From positions 3,868,001 to 3,932,000 of the forward strand of contig NZ_CAJRAF010000002.1 of the NCBI RefSeq assembly GCF_907164905.1: DNA of 64,000 bases, given 5' to 3'. Below the pieces are notes generated by a model. The model had not been told where the DNA came from, ran no database searches, and worked only from the letters and a program-made list of their open reading frames with translations. The position numbers were made by a program, and so were the translations under genes. Origin of the DNA: Dyadobacter sp. CECT 9275. Its GTDB lineage: Bacteria > Bacteroidota > Bacteroidia > Cytophagales > Spirosomataceae. Every line of letters starts with the position of its first letter. Positions within the stretch are counted from its first letter, which is position 1. This document shows positions 8,389 to 16,243 of the stretch, one piece after another.

Positions 8389-9639
8389 TTGTCCGGCAAA
8401 ACATTCTGCATATTATTCCTGTTATTTTATCAGGTAACTGTTTTTCGGGCAAACGCAGTGCCTGAGCTAACCGGTATCCATGAAACGGCTATGAACGGCA
8501 AATCGGATACGGTCCGGACTTCGGAACCGGTTCTGCAGAAGGATATTATGGACGTTATCCGTAATGTGCGTAAAAGAAAGAACGCTGACAGTACTAAAGT
8601 GAGTGAAGAGCCAATGCCGGGAAAAGTGCTTTATTCGGTTGTTCCGGCGGTGGGGTATACCTTGTCAACAGGCTTTACGGGAATAATCAGCGCCAATGCC
8701 GCTTTATACCTGAGCAATCCCGCTTCCACCAATATTTCCAGTATCAGTTCCAGTTTTAACTACACCCAGTATAACCAGATCATGGTGCCAGTACTGGCCA
8801 ATATCTGGACAAAAAATAACGGTTATAATATCGTAATCGACTGGAGGTTTTTCAAATATCCTCAAAATACCTATGGCCTGGGTGGTCATAGCGTGGAAAT
8901 CAATGCAGATAATATAGATTACCAGCACCTGAGGCTGCATCAATCCGTATTAAAAAGGGTTGGAAATGCATTCTATGCCGGTCTTGGGTATTTTATGGAT
9001 TACCGCTGGCGGATCAGTGAATACGACAGCAACAGCGACGTTACGCAATACGGTCTTACCAGAACTTCTATGTCGTCGGGAATGATAGCCACTTTATCCT
9101 ACGACAGCCGGAAAAATTCTATTAACCCGGAGAAAGGATTATTTGCCAACATCCAGTACCGGCCCAACATGACTTTGCTTGGAAGTAATACCAACTGGCA
9201 GTCGCTCACGGTTGACATCCGTAAGTATATACATTTTCCGGCGGGCAGCAGGAATGTACTGGCTCTTTGGAATTACAACTGGCTTACTTTATCGGGCAAA
9301 CCACCTTACCTGGATTTACCGAGCACAGGCTGGGATCCTTTTAATAATACAGGCAGGGGATATATTCAAGGGCGTTTCCGCAGCCCGAATATGCTGTATC
9401 TTGAAAGCGAGTATCGTTTTGAGCTAACCAGAAACGGCCTGCTAGGCGGTGTGGTTTTTGCCAACGCCCAAAGTTTTTCCAACTGGCCTGCTCTGAAATA
9501 TGACCGGATCGCGCCGGCTACGGGGCTGGGGCTCCGGATTAAGGTTAATAAAACCTCCAGAACCAACATCGCGGTGGACTATGGTTTTGGGCTGAATGGA
9601 TCCAGGGGGCTGTTTGTGAATCTGGGGGAGGTGTTTTAG
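8389..9639 (+). CDS. Omp85/BamA-type outer-membrane beta-barrel (surface antigen D15 domain)
   Basis: The C-terminal half has repeated amphipathic strands and the conserved end pattern of Bacteroidota Omp85-superfamily barrels: GLGLRIKVN, SRTNIAVDYGFG, GSRGLFVNLGEVF. No POTRA domain is evident in the short N-terminal part, so this is a barrel-only member of unknown cargo, 416 residues. No ATG fits the N-terminus. I chose the TTG at 8389 because AAGGA lies just upstream and the product then starts with a compact signal peptide (SGKTFCILFLLFYQ...). A TTG at 8344 would add 15 residues. It is transcribed alone, between icd and the aminotransferase. Confidence 0.8.
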   Translation: MSGKTFCILFLLFYQVTVFRANAVPELTGIHETAMNGKSDTVRTSEPVLQKDIMDVIRNVRKRKNADSTKVSEEPMPGKVLYSVVPAVGYTLSTGFTGIISANAALYLSNPASTNISSISSSFNYTQYNQIMVPVLANIWTKNNGYNIVIDWRFFKYPQNTYGLGGHSVEINADNIDYQHLRLHQSVLKRVGNAFYAGLGYFMDYRWRISEYDSNSDVTQYGLTRTSMSSGMIATLSYDSRKNSINPEKGLFANIQYRPNMTLLGSNTNWQSLTVDIRKYIHFPAGSRNVLALWNYNWLTLSGKPPYLDLPSTGWDPFNNTGRGYIQGRFRSPNMLYLESEYRFELTRNGLLGGVVFANAQSFSNWPALKYDRIAPATGLGLRIKVNKTSRTNIAVDYGFGLNGSRGLFVNLGEVF

Positions 9640-9759
9640 GAGGGTAGAAGATGTCTTTTGCTTTGAATAAAATAGGTTTCTTTATCGTATTAGTAACATT
9701 CTTGAAAGAAATTTTAACTTTCTGTTAAGATTTACTCCGCTGCTCTTCCAAATTTCCCG

Positions 9760-9767
9760 TACCTTTG
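9760..9767 (+). promoter_or_regulatory. -7 promoter box for the aspartate aminotransferase gene
   Basis: TACCTTTG followed by C is an exact match to TAnnTTTG, 58 bases before the ATG at 9825. Confidence 0.6.
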
Positions 9768-9824
9768 CGGGCAATTTGTTGATATAGATCGCAATATCTT
9801 TCTTAAACTTAATTTTTTGTTGCA

Positions 9825-11051
9825 ATGTCCGCAGTAGCAGAGCAAACCCAGGTTGTAACACGGTTGGCCGACCGCATCAACGCCCTCGAAGAATCTTCGA
9901 CGCTGGCGATGACTAAAATGGCGCGTGAATTGGCCGCCCAAGGCCACAAAGTAATTAGTCTGAGCGTGGGAGAGCCAGACTTCAAGACGCCTGCACATAT
10001 TTGTGAGGCTGCCAAAAAGGCTATAGATGACGGATTTCATGGTTATTCCCCGGTTGCCGGTTATCCGGACCTGCGTAAGGCCATTGCTGATAAATTAAAG
10101 CGTGATAATAATATAGATTGGAAACCAGAGAATATCGTGGTTTCTACCGGAGCTAAACATTCCCTAGCCAATGTGATCCAGGTTTTGATCAACCCTGGTG
10201 ATGAAGTGGTCATTTTCGCTCCGTACTGGGTGAGTTATTCTGAAATGGTGAAATTGGCGGAAGGTAAGTCGGTGATCGTTGACGGTGCTTTTGACAATGG
10301 ATTTAAAGTAACTGCTGAGCAGCTGGAAGCAGCAATTACACCTAAAACCAGGATTGTAATGTACGCTTCACCCAACAATCCGACAGGGGCGGTTTACTCA
10401 GAAAAGGAACTGCGTGAAATAGCTGCCGTGCTTGAAAAACACGAAGGAGTGTATGTCCTGGCTGATGAAATTTATGAATATATCAATTTCACTGAAGAAG
10501 GACATTTCAGTATCGGATCTATTCCGTCGCTTAAAGACCGGGTGATTACGGTGAATGGCGTTGCAAAAGGCTTTGCGATGACGGGCTGGAGAATCGGATT
10601 TATTGCCGCGGCCAAATGGATAGCAGATGGTGTTGAAAAATTGCAGGGACAGGTAACTTCTGGTACCAATTCTATTGCTCAGAAAGCGGCAACAGCTGCT
10701 TTTAATGGCTCTTTGGAAACTACGCATGAAATGACCAAGGCTTATGCACGCCGCAGAGACCTTGTGATTGGTTTACTGAAAGAGATTCCCGGGTTCAAAG
10801 TAAATGTTCCTGACGGGGCATTTTATGCATTCCCGGATGTTAGCTATTACTTCGGAAAATCCGACGGTACTACGCTGATCAAAGATTCAGACGATTTCTC
10901 AAACTGGTTGCTGAATAAATCATTTGTTTCAACCGTGGCTGGTTCAGGCTTCGGAGCACCCAATTGCATCCGTATTTCAACCGCTGCTGCGGATGAAGCG
11001 CTTGCAGAAGCTGTACAAAGAATCAAGGATGCTGTTGCAACCCTGAAATAG
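9825..11051 (+). CDS. aspC: Pyridoxal-phosphate aspartate aminotransferase (class I/II, Ib-type)
   Basis: The 408-residue protein has the aminotransferase blocks SLSVGEPDFKTP near the N-terminus, HGYSPVAGYPDLRKA, YASPNNPTG, the VLADEIYEYI segment, and the PLP-binding lysine K248 in NGVAKGFAMTGWRIGF. This matches prokaryotic type Ib aspartate aminotransferases, which move the amino group between aspartate and 2-oxoglutarate; some also accept prephenate or aromatic acids, so the substrate range is open. It has its own promoter and a 13-bp terminator, so it is a single-gene unit. Confidence 0.9.
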   Translation: MSAVAEQTQVVTRLADRINALEESSTLAMTKMARELAAQGHKVISLSVGEPDFKTPAHICEAAKKAIDDGFHGYSPVAGYPDLRKAIADKLKRDNNIDWKPENIVVSTGAKHSLANVIQVLINPGDEVVIFAPYWVSYSEMVKLAEGKSVIVDGAFDNGFKVTAEQLEAAITPKTRIVMYASPNNPTGAVYSEKELREIAAVLEKHEGVYVLADEIYEYINFTEEGHFSIGSIPSLKDRVITVNGVAKGFAMTGWRIGFIAAAKWIADGVEKLQGQVTSGTNSIAQKAATAAFNGSLETTHEMTKAYARRRDLVIGLLKEIPGFKVNVPDGAFYAFPDVSYYFGKSDGTTLIKDSDDFSNWLLNKSFVSTVAGSGFGAPNCIRISTAAADEALAEAVQRIKDAVATLK

Positions 11052-11070
11052 TTTTGGTTTAAAATTGTTG

Positions 11071-11105
11071 AAAAGCCTCATGGATTAAAGAACCATGAGG
11101 CTTTT
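11071..11105 (+). terminator. Intrinsic terminator after aspC
   Basis: A perfect 13-bp stem AAAAGCCTCATGG and CCATGAGGCTTTT with a 9-base loop, 20 bases after the aspC stop. The T-tract is within the stem end, followed by GTTAC. Confidence 0.8.
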
Positions 11106-11204
11106 GTTACTTTCTGCGAATTACCATGACAGGTTTCTTGTTCTTTGGGCAGACATTGTTGATCAGGATTACATAACAGAATAGCTTGAGACTGACGGCC
11201 AATT

Positions 11205-12278
11205 ATGAGTAAATATTATTTTCTTAAAGTGAAAGAAATAGAGCGGGAAACGGATGAGGCTACCACGATACATTTCTGGCATCCATTGAACGAAGTGGTT
11301 GCATATCGGCCGGGACAGTTTCTGACCATTTTACTTCCACAGGATGATAAAAAGATAAGGCGCTCCTATTCCATGTCCAGCTCTCCTTACACAGATGTAT
11401 CCCTTGCCATTACGATCAAGCGTGTTCCAGGTGGCTTTGCCTCCAATCATTTGCTTGATTCCCTTAAAGAAGGAGACTTTCTGGAGGTAATGGAACCGGC
11501 TGGGAATTTTTTTCCGAAACAGGCGGATAATCAGACGCGGCAAGTCGTTTTTATAGGTGCGGGTAGTGGCATTACTCCTCTCTTTTCTATTTTAAAGTCT
11601 ATATTAATTGTTGAACCCGAAAGCGAGGTTTTTCTTATTTATGGAAGCAGAAATGAGGAGAGCATCATTTTTAAAGATAAGATCCAGAACCTGAAAAATA
11701 AGTACCGGGAGCGCCTCCAGGTCATACACAGCCTGAGCCAGCCTTCAGAAAACTGGGAGGGAGAAGTGGGCAGGCTTAATAAAAGTCACATTCTCAAGAT
11801 GATGGAAAAACTACCCACCCTGAATAAAACAGAGGCGGAATATTTCATTTGCGGGCCGGAAGATATGATGGAAGAAGCACACCGTGCACTGGCTATCCTG
11901 GCCGTTCCTGAAAAAAAGATAAGAAGCGAGAGCTTCCTTACTGCAACTACTGCACAGCCTGGAGAAGTTACAATGACGGAGGAAGAAAATGATGATACAT
12001 TAAAAACAAGGGAAATTACGCTGATCTACGAAGGTGCCGAGTACAAGCTTCCCGTAAAACCCCATGAAACGGTACTGGAAGCGGCATTTAATATGGATAT
12101 TGATTTGCCCTATTCCTGTCAGGCGGGTATGTGCACTGCCTGTCTGGGAAGATGTGTTTCGGGCAAAGTGCAGATGGACGAGGAAGACGCGCTTTCCGAA
12201 GCAGAATTAAAAGAAGGATTTATATTGACGTGCGTCACGCATCCGATGAGCGATGACGTAATTATTGAGGTGGAATAG
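11205..12278 (+). CDS. PaaE-like ferredoxin reductase: FAD/NAD(P) domains fused to a 2Fe-2S ferredoxin
   Basis: The 357 residues show three parts in order. The first is an FAD-binding barrel with the RRSYSMSSSP motif. The second is an NAD(P)-binding domain with IGAGSGITPLFSILKS and ending CGPEDMMEEAH. The third is a C-terminal plant-type ferredoxin with cysteines spaced C-x4-C-x2-C (SCQAGMCTACLG) and a last cysteine in LTCVTHP. This is the layout of PaaE and related reductases that pass electrons from NADPH to a diiron oxygenase. No paaABCD genes are nearby, so the partner oxygenase is not shown. Phenylacetate metabolism is possible but unproven. Confidence 0.85.
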   Translation: MSKYYFLKVKEIERETDEATTIHFWHPLNEVVAYRPGQFLTILLPQDDKKIRRSYSMSSSPYTDVSLAITIKRVPGGFASNHLLDSLKEGDFLEVMEPAGNFFPKQADNQTRQVVFIGAGSGITPLFSILKSILIVEPESEVFLIYGSRNEESIIFKDKIQNLKNKYRERLQVIHSLSQPSENWEGEVGRLNKSHILKMMEKLPTLNKTEAEYFICGPEDMMEEAHRALAILAVPEKKIRSESFLTATTAQPGEVTMTEEENDDTLKTREITLIYEGAEYKLPVKPHETVLEAAFNMDIDLPYSCQAGMCTACLGRCVSGKVQMDEEDALSEAELKEGFILTCVTHPMSDDVIIEVE

Positions 12279-12295
12279 AGGGAGTCTCCAGTTTG

Positions 12296-12343
12296 AAGTA
12301 AGCAGTATACACATCGGGCAACGGCATACTGCTTACTTTTTTT
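12296..12343 (+). terminator. Intrinsic terminator after the PaaE-like gene
   Basis: A perfect 13-bp inverted repeat AAGTAAGCAGTAT (12296-12308) and ATACTGCTTACTT (12326-12338) is followed by a T-run. It separates this gene from the convergent M56 gene. The minus strand has no T-run, so it probably acts in one direction only. Confidence 0.8.
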
Positions 12344-12345
12344 AA

Positions 12346-14307
12346 CTATTTTCCTGGCGGAGTTGGTGGCGTTGGTGCTGCTTTTGGGTTCGGAACTGCC
12401 TTAGGCGCTGGTGGAGCGGGCTTTGTACTGATTTTGTCAGCCCGCGGTGCTTTCGGTGGACGCGGAACTTTTGCAGGACGAGGCGGAGGGCCCGGGTATA
12501 GTTTTTCAATCCCAAGGCTTGCCACTCCCATTTCGGCTCCTATTTTCTCCATTTTTATTCGAATTTCGTCTATTTCGCTTTTGATGCTTTTCACAGCCTC
12601 ACTTTCCTCATAGACCTCAGCCTGTTTCCGCGCACTAACGATCTTGGAATTGAATTCCGTAATCTGTTGTTCCTGCGCTTTTATTTGCTGCTCGAACGCT
12701 TCCACTTGCTTTTCCAGCTCACCCTCCGGAAATTTGGACTTACCGTTTTTCGAGTCTGCATCAAACAACGCAGACCGTTTTTCCATGATTTCCTCACGCG
12801 ACTCCATTAGCCGTTCCTTCTTCCATTCCAGTTTTTCTATTTCTCGCTGGTAACGCTCCATTTCGAAATTCTCTTTTTCCATTCTTAGATTTAAATCCTC
12901 CATGCGCCGCTGAAGAGGTTCCATTTCGTTCTGAAGCGCTTGCATCCGCTGATGGAACTCATTCCTTTTTTGTTGCGTACTGTCATCGCCCCAAGAGCTG
13001 GTGCTTGCGAAATCCCATAAATTCAAGTCAGACAGATTGGTGGACAGGCTGATGTTTCCTAGAGCAGGTATTGCCAGGTCGGGATTGGTTACTGCCAGGT
13101 CCAGAAGAGGTACTGCCGCATCAGGAGAAGGGGCTGTCAGGTCCATGGCAAGGCTAACCGGGTCTCCGTCCAGCTGGATCTGCTGCAAGGGCACCAGGTC
13201 CGCGTTTGCATTTCGGCGCTTGTTTGTTTTTTTCTCAATACGCTTATCTGCTTTTTTTCTTTTTGAAGGAGTTTTATCCTGGCCAATGGCATAAAGAGAC
13301 AGACCTATCAACATGGCAAGAAACAGAAATGAAGTCGGTTGTATGCCAAAAATTCCGGTGGATTTTGAGGAAACGCCCAAAACTCTGCGAATCCGTTGTA
13401 AAAGCAAAGGTTTCCTTGAGGCAAAGGCCATGGCCAGGGTGCCTGAGGTCTGCCATTCCGCAACTTTTACCAGTGCGTTCACCAAAGACATCTTATCGCC
13501 ACAAACGGATAACGCAATATCATCACAGCAGTTTTCACGTTCGGTTCTTATCTTTTCTGATAACCACCAAATGGCGGGATGGAAGAAGAAAATAACCTCG
13601 GCAACGGATTGCAGCAGATTAACGAGATAGTCGTTGCGGCGGATATGTGCCAGCTCGTGGGTGAGTATCGCTTCAATCTGCGAAACAGAAAAGCCGGTGA
13701 GTAAGCCCAGCGGAATAAGTACAGCAGGTTGCAAAACACCAATCACGATGGGTGAAGCTATCCTGGCAGACTCACGGAATTCAATTGACTTGGTAATGTT
13801 TAGTTTTGCTGTTAATACTCCAAAACGAGCCCGCCATTGCTGATCCATGACAATCCTCGAAGTATATTTCAACCTTTCTGTATAAATCCATCCACCAGCG
13901 AACCGAAGCATCAGCAAGGCGGCCCCAATCAGCCAGCATATTACCAGTTCTTGAATGTGGTTGTTGAGCCAGAATAATATCCTGGTGGCCATCGGTATTT
14001 GCTGGTTAGTGGGTTGCCAGTAGGCGTTTGCCGTAACATTACTTGCAGCTGGGACGTAATAATGCTGAACGGCCGATTGGGATACCAGATTGAGATAATA
14101 ACAGAATGTTGCGATTGAAGTGACTATCTGCACAGCTAACAGTGTAATGCCGGTATTATATCGCTGAGCGGCTGAACGGTTTCTTAAAATATGAAATAAG
14201 GCAAAAGCAATGACAGAAAGCAGACTGGCCTGCCATAATGAATGAACGAGCATCCAGCCAAAGGCTGTTGCCGCAGGGCTGGAAAGGAATTCGAAAATAA
14301 ATTTCAT
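12346..14307 (-). CDS. BlaR1/MecR1-like M56 membrane metallopeptidase with coiled-coil and proline-rich C-terminus
   Basis: The 653-residue protein has an N-terminal membrane region (helices near 12-40, 55-75 and 110-135). A cytoplasmic zinc-peptidase domain with HELAH (H217, E218, H221) and a downstream ERENCCDD block follows, then another membrane helix near 310-330. In BlaR1/MecR1 the protease is activated by an extracytoplasmic sensor and inactivates the BlaI repressor. Here the sensor part is not a penicillin-binding domain. It is a charged segment, a long coiled coil (about 440-600, rich in Glu/Lys/Arg/Met) and a proline/alanine tail. It starts 2 bases after the blaI-like gene stops, so the two are one operon. 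The signal sensed is unknown. Confidence 0.85.
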   Translation of the reverse strand: MKFIFEFLSSPAATAFGWMLVHSLWQASLLSVIAFALFHILRNRSAAQRYNTGITLLAVQIVTSIATFCYYLNLVSQSAVQHYYVPAASNVTANAYWQPTNQQIPMATRILFWLNNHIQELVICWLIGAALLMLRFAGGWIYTERLKYTSRIVMDQQWRARFGVLTAKLNITKSIEFRESARIASPIVIGVLQPAVLIPLGLLTGFSVSQIEAILTHELAHIRRNDYLVNLLQSVAEVIFFFHPAIWWLSEKIRTERENCCDDIALSVCGDKMSLVNALVKVAEWQTSGTLAMAFASRKPLLLQRIRRVLGVSSKSTGIFGIQPTSFLFLAMLIGLSLYAIGQDKTPSKRKKADKRIEKKTNKRRNANADLVPLQQIQLDGDPVSLAMDLTAPSPDAAVPLLDLAVTNPDLAIPALGNISLSTNLSDLNLWDFASTSSWGDDSTQQKRNEFHQRMQALQNEMEPLQRRMEDLNLRMEKENFEMERYQREIEKLEWKKERLMESREEIMEKRSALFDADSKNGKSKFPEGELEKQVEAFEQQIKAQEQQITEFNSKIVSARKQAEVYEESEAVKSIKSEIDEIRIKMEKIGAEMGVASLGIEKLYPGPPPRPAKVPRPPKAPRADKISTKPAPPAPKAVPNPKAAPTPPTPPGK

Positions 14308-14309
14308 GA

Positions 14310-14684
14310 CTAATGATTATTTTCAAGTGATTTGATAAGTTCACGAATTTCATCCAGTTCTTCTTTGGATGTTGTATGGTTGCCAAGCGCCTGCATGACC
14401 ATTTGTGCGGCAGAACCCTGAAATGCCGTTTCAACCAGACGGCCCAACAAATTTTGCTGTGTCTCTTCTTTTCCAAGCAATGCAACGTATACATGTGATC
14501 TGCCCGCCTCGGTCCGGTACAACAGACCTTTGTCATGCATTATCTGCATGAGCTTTAGCGTAGTGGTGTATCCCACCTCCTTGGTAGCAGCAAGGGCGTC
14601 ATGAACCTGGCGTACGGTCCCCGGACCGTGTTCCCATAAGAAGTTCAGGATTTCTAGTTCAGAATCTGTTGGCTTGATGTACAT
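14310..14684 (-). CDS. BlaI/MecI/CopY-family transcriptional repressor
   Basis: The 124-residue protein has the BlaI-type winged helix: PTDSELEILNFLWEHGPGTV, then VHDALAATKEVGYTTTLKLM and the wing LLYRTEAGRSHVY, followed by a helical dimerisation end. Members bind DNA as dimers at dyad operators and are removed by cleavage or by an M56 protease. The M56 gene follows directly, 2 bases downstream. Upstream lie three copies of a TACGA-N6-TCGTA dyad, fitting autoregulation. No beta-lactamase gene is in the window, so resistance is not implied. Confidence 0.9.
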   Translation of the reverse strand: MYIKPTDSELEILNFLWEHGPGTVRQVHDALAATKEVGYTTTLKLMQIMHDKGLLYRTEAGRSHVYVALLGKEETQQNLLGRLVETAFQGSAAQMVMQALGNHTTSKEELDEIRELIKSLENNH

Positions 14685-14705
14685 GTTAATTTAATTTTTT
14701 AATTG

Positions 14706-14777
14706 TACGACAATCTTCGTAGCAAAGAAATACGAAAAGAATCGTAGATGCAAGAGTTTAATACGAAATTTTTCGTA
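14706..14777. promoter_or_regulatory. Three operator-like dyads upstream of the BlaI-type repressor gene
   Basis: Three 16-bp elements of form TACGA-N6-TCGTA lie at 14706-14721 (TACGACAATCTTCGTA), 14731-14746 (TACGAAAAGAATCGTA) and 14762-14777 (TACGAAATTTTTCGTA). Centre-to-centre distances are 25 and 31 bases. The third has 7-bp perfect arms. BlaI-family repressors are known to bind short dyads in their own promoters, so self-repression is the likely role. The promoter boxes themselves are not clear. Confidence 0.75.
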
Positions 14778-14951
14778 ATTAATGTTAAACTGTTAATTAC
14801 CACATGAGTAATCAAGTATTTGGAATGGTTGAGTAGCAGATCGAGAGATAAAATTCCTGAACCAGCTTGCGGTTAACGGACTTTTAGCCAAGGATGAAAT
14901 TTTGCAAAGAAAAGTTGCTTGAGTTGGGAAGGAAGAATCACAAATAATGCA

Positions 14952-14993
14952 AACAGGCAAGCCCATTGCTGAGCCTGCCTGTTGTTTGAATGC
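14952..14993 (-). terminator. Hairpin after dnaN, probable weak terminator
   Basis: AACAGGCA (14952-14959) and TGCCTGTT (14986-14993) form an 8-bp stem, extended by a GC pair after one mismatch, 17 bases after the dnaN stop. On the minus strand it is followed by TGCATTATTTG, a poor T-run. The rest of the 14778-15010 gap shows nothing I can name. Confidence 0.45.
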
Positions 14994-15010
14994 TTTGAAA
15001 TAAGGATTGC

Positions 15011-16135
15011 CTACACGTAAGTATTCAGCATGACGGGCATGACGAGCATTAATATATCTTCATTTGCTTCCTGGTCAACCGGGATAATTAAGCCAGCGCG
15101 ATTTGGAGCGGACAGTTCAAAAGTAATGGTCTTGCTGGTAAGATTTCCCAATACCTCTATGAGGAATTTGGCATTGAAGCCGATCTCCATATCATCTCCG
15201 TTGTACTCGCACATCAGCCTTTCATTGGCTTCATTGGAGTAGTCGAGATCTTCTGCAGAAACTACCAGATTGTTCAGTGACATTTTCAGACGAACCTGGT
15301 GAGTAGTTCGGTTCGAATAGATGGATATCCTTCTGAGAGAGCTCAGGATTTCCATCCTGTTGATCGTTAGTGTGTTAGGGTTGTTGGCCGGGATAGCGTT
15401 TTCATAATCAGGAAAGCGCTCGTCAATCAGGCGGCATATCATTTTGATATTTCCAAAACTGAAAAATGCATTGGAGGCCGTGAACTCTGCTTTAACCGGA
15501 ACGTCATCAGAAGGCAGACATGATTTTAACAAATTCAACGCTTTACGCTGGATAATCATCGAAGTATCCATGTCCGACTTGATATCTACCCGTCGGTAAC
15601 GAACCAGCCGGTGGCCATCGGTTGCTACAAAAGTGGCATTTTCAGTACCCATCTGCACGAAAACACCTGTCATTGCCGGGCGGAGATCATCCGTACTGGT
15701 CGCAAAAAGGGTGTTCGCTATTGCGGCTGATAGTGCAGAAGACGAAAGGTCTACCGACTGGCCACGGTTTACGGATGGTGTTTTGGGGAAATCGATCGGA
15801 TTTTCTCCTGATAATTTATAGCGTCCGTTGTCCGAAATGATTTCGGTGCCAAAGGTTTCGCTGTTTACCTGAACGGTGATGGGCTGCTCGGGAAGGCCGC
15901 GCAGAGTATCTAGTAAAAGCTTGGCGGGAATAGCGATAGCTCCTTTTTCAACAGATTCTACTTCGATTTCCGTAATCATAACCGTCTGCAGATCAGACGC
16001 AGTAACGGTCAGCTGATTATTTTCCAGCGACAAAAGAAAATTCTCCAGGATAGGCACGATCGGGTTCGTAGAAACGACACCATTTATAGCGGATAGCTGC
16101 TTGAGTAGTACTGATGACGAAACGACAAACTTCAT
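15011..16135 (-). CDS. dnaN: DNA polymerase III sliding clamp (beta subunit)
   Basis: The 374-residue protein starts MKFVVSSSVLLKQLSAINGV and has the three-domain clamp pattern: NPIVPILENFLL, IPAKLLLDTLRGLPEQPI, ATDGHRLVRYR in domain 2, and the end LMLVMPVMLNTYV, where MPVM is the family's C-terminal pocket segment. The ring of two subunits holds the replicative polymerase and repair enzymes on DNA. The length matches the family. It has its own -7 box upstream, and there is no dnaA or recF beside it. Confidence 0.97.
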   Translation of the reverse strand: MKFVVSSSVLLKQLSAINGVVSTNPIVPILENFLLSLENNQLTVTASDLQTVMITEIEVESVEKGAIAIPAKLLLDTLRGLPEQPITVQVNSETFGTEIISDNGRYKLSGENPIDFPKTPSVNRGQSVDLSSSALSAAIANTLFATSTDDLRPAMTGVFVQMGTENATFVATDGHRLVRYRRVDIKSDMDTSMIIQRKALNLLKSCLPSDDVPVKAEFTASNAFFSFGNIKMICRLIDERFPDYENAIPANNPNTLTINRMEILSSLRRISIYSNRTTHQVRLKMSLNNLVVSAEDLDYSNEANERLMCEYNGDDMEIGFNAKFLIEVLGNLTSKTITFELSAPNRAGLIIPVDQEANEDILMLVMPVMLNTYV

Positions 16136-16209
16136 AATTCGTGACGTAAGTGTTTAGATATAAAAATATTAGGTAGTAACAGATACCTTAAAATCTGTTT
16201 TGTAGGGAA

Positions 16210-16217
16210 CAAAAGTA
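16210..16217 (-). promoter_or_regulatory. -7 promoter box for dnaN
   Basis: The minus strand reads TACTTTTG, an exact TAnnTTTG match, between the gldG stop codon and dnaN, 74 bases before the dnaN ATG. Confidence 0.5.
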
Positions 16218-16243
16218 TAAAAAATATGCGATAAGCACCCAGT

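Noticed and set aside
14156..14536. 126-codon frame overlapping the repressor and M56 genes
   Set aside because: It is the same strand but another frame of two clearly identified genes.
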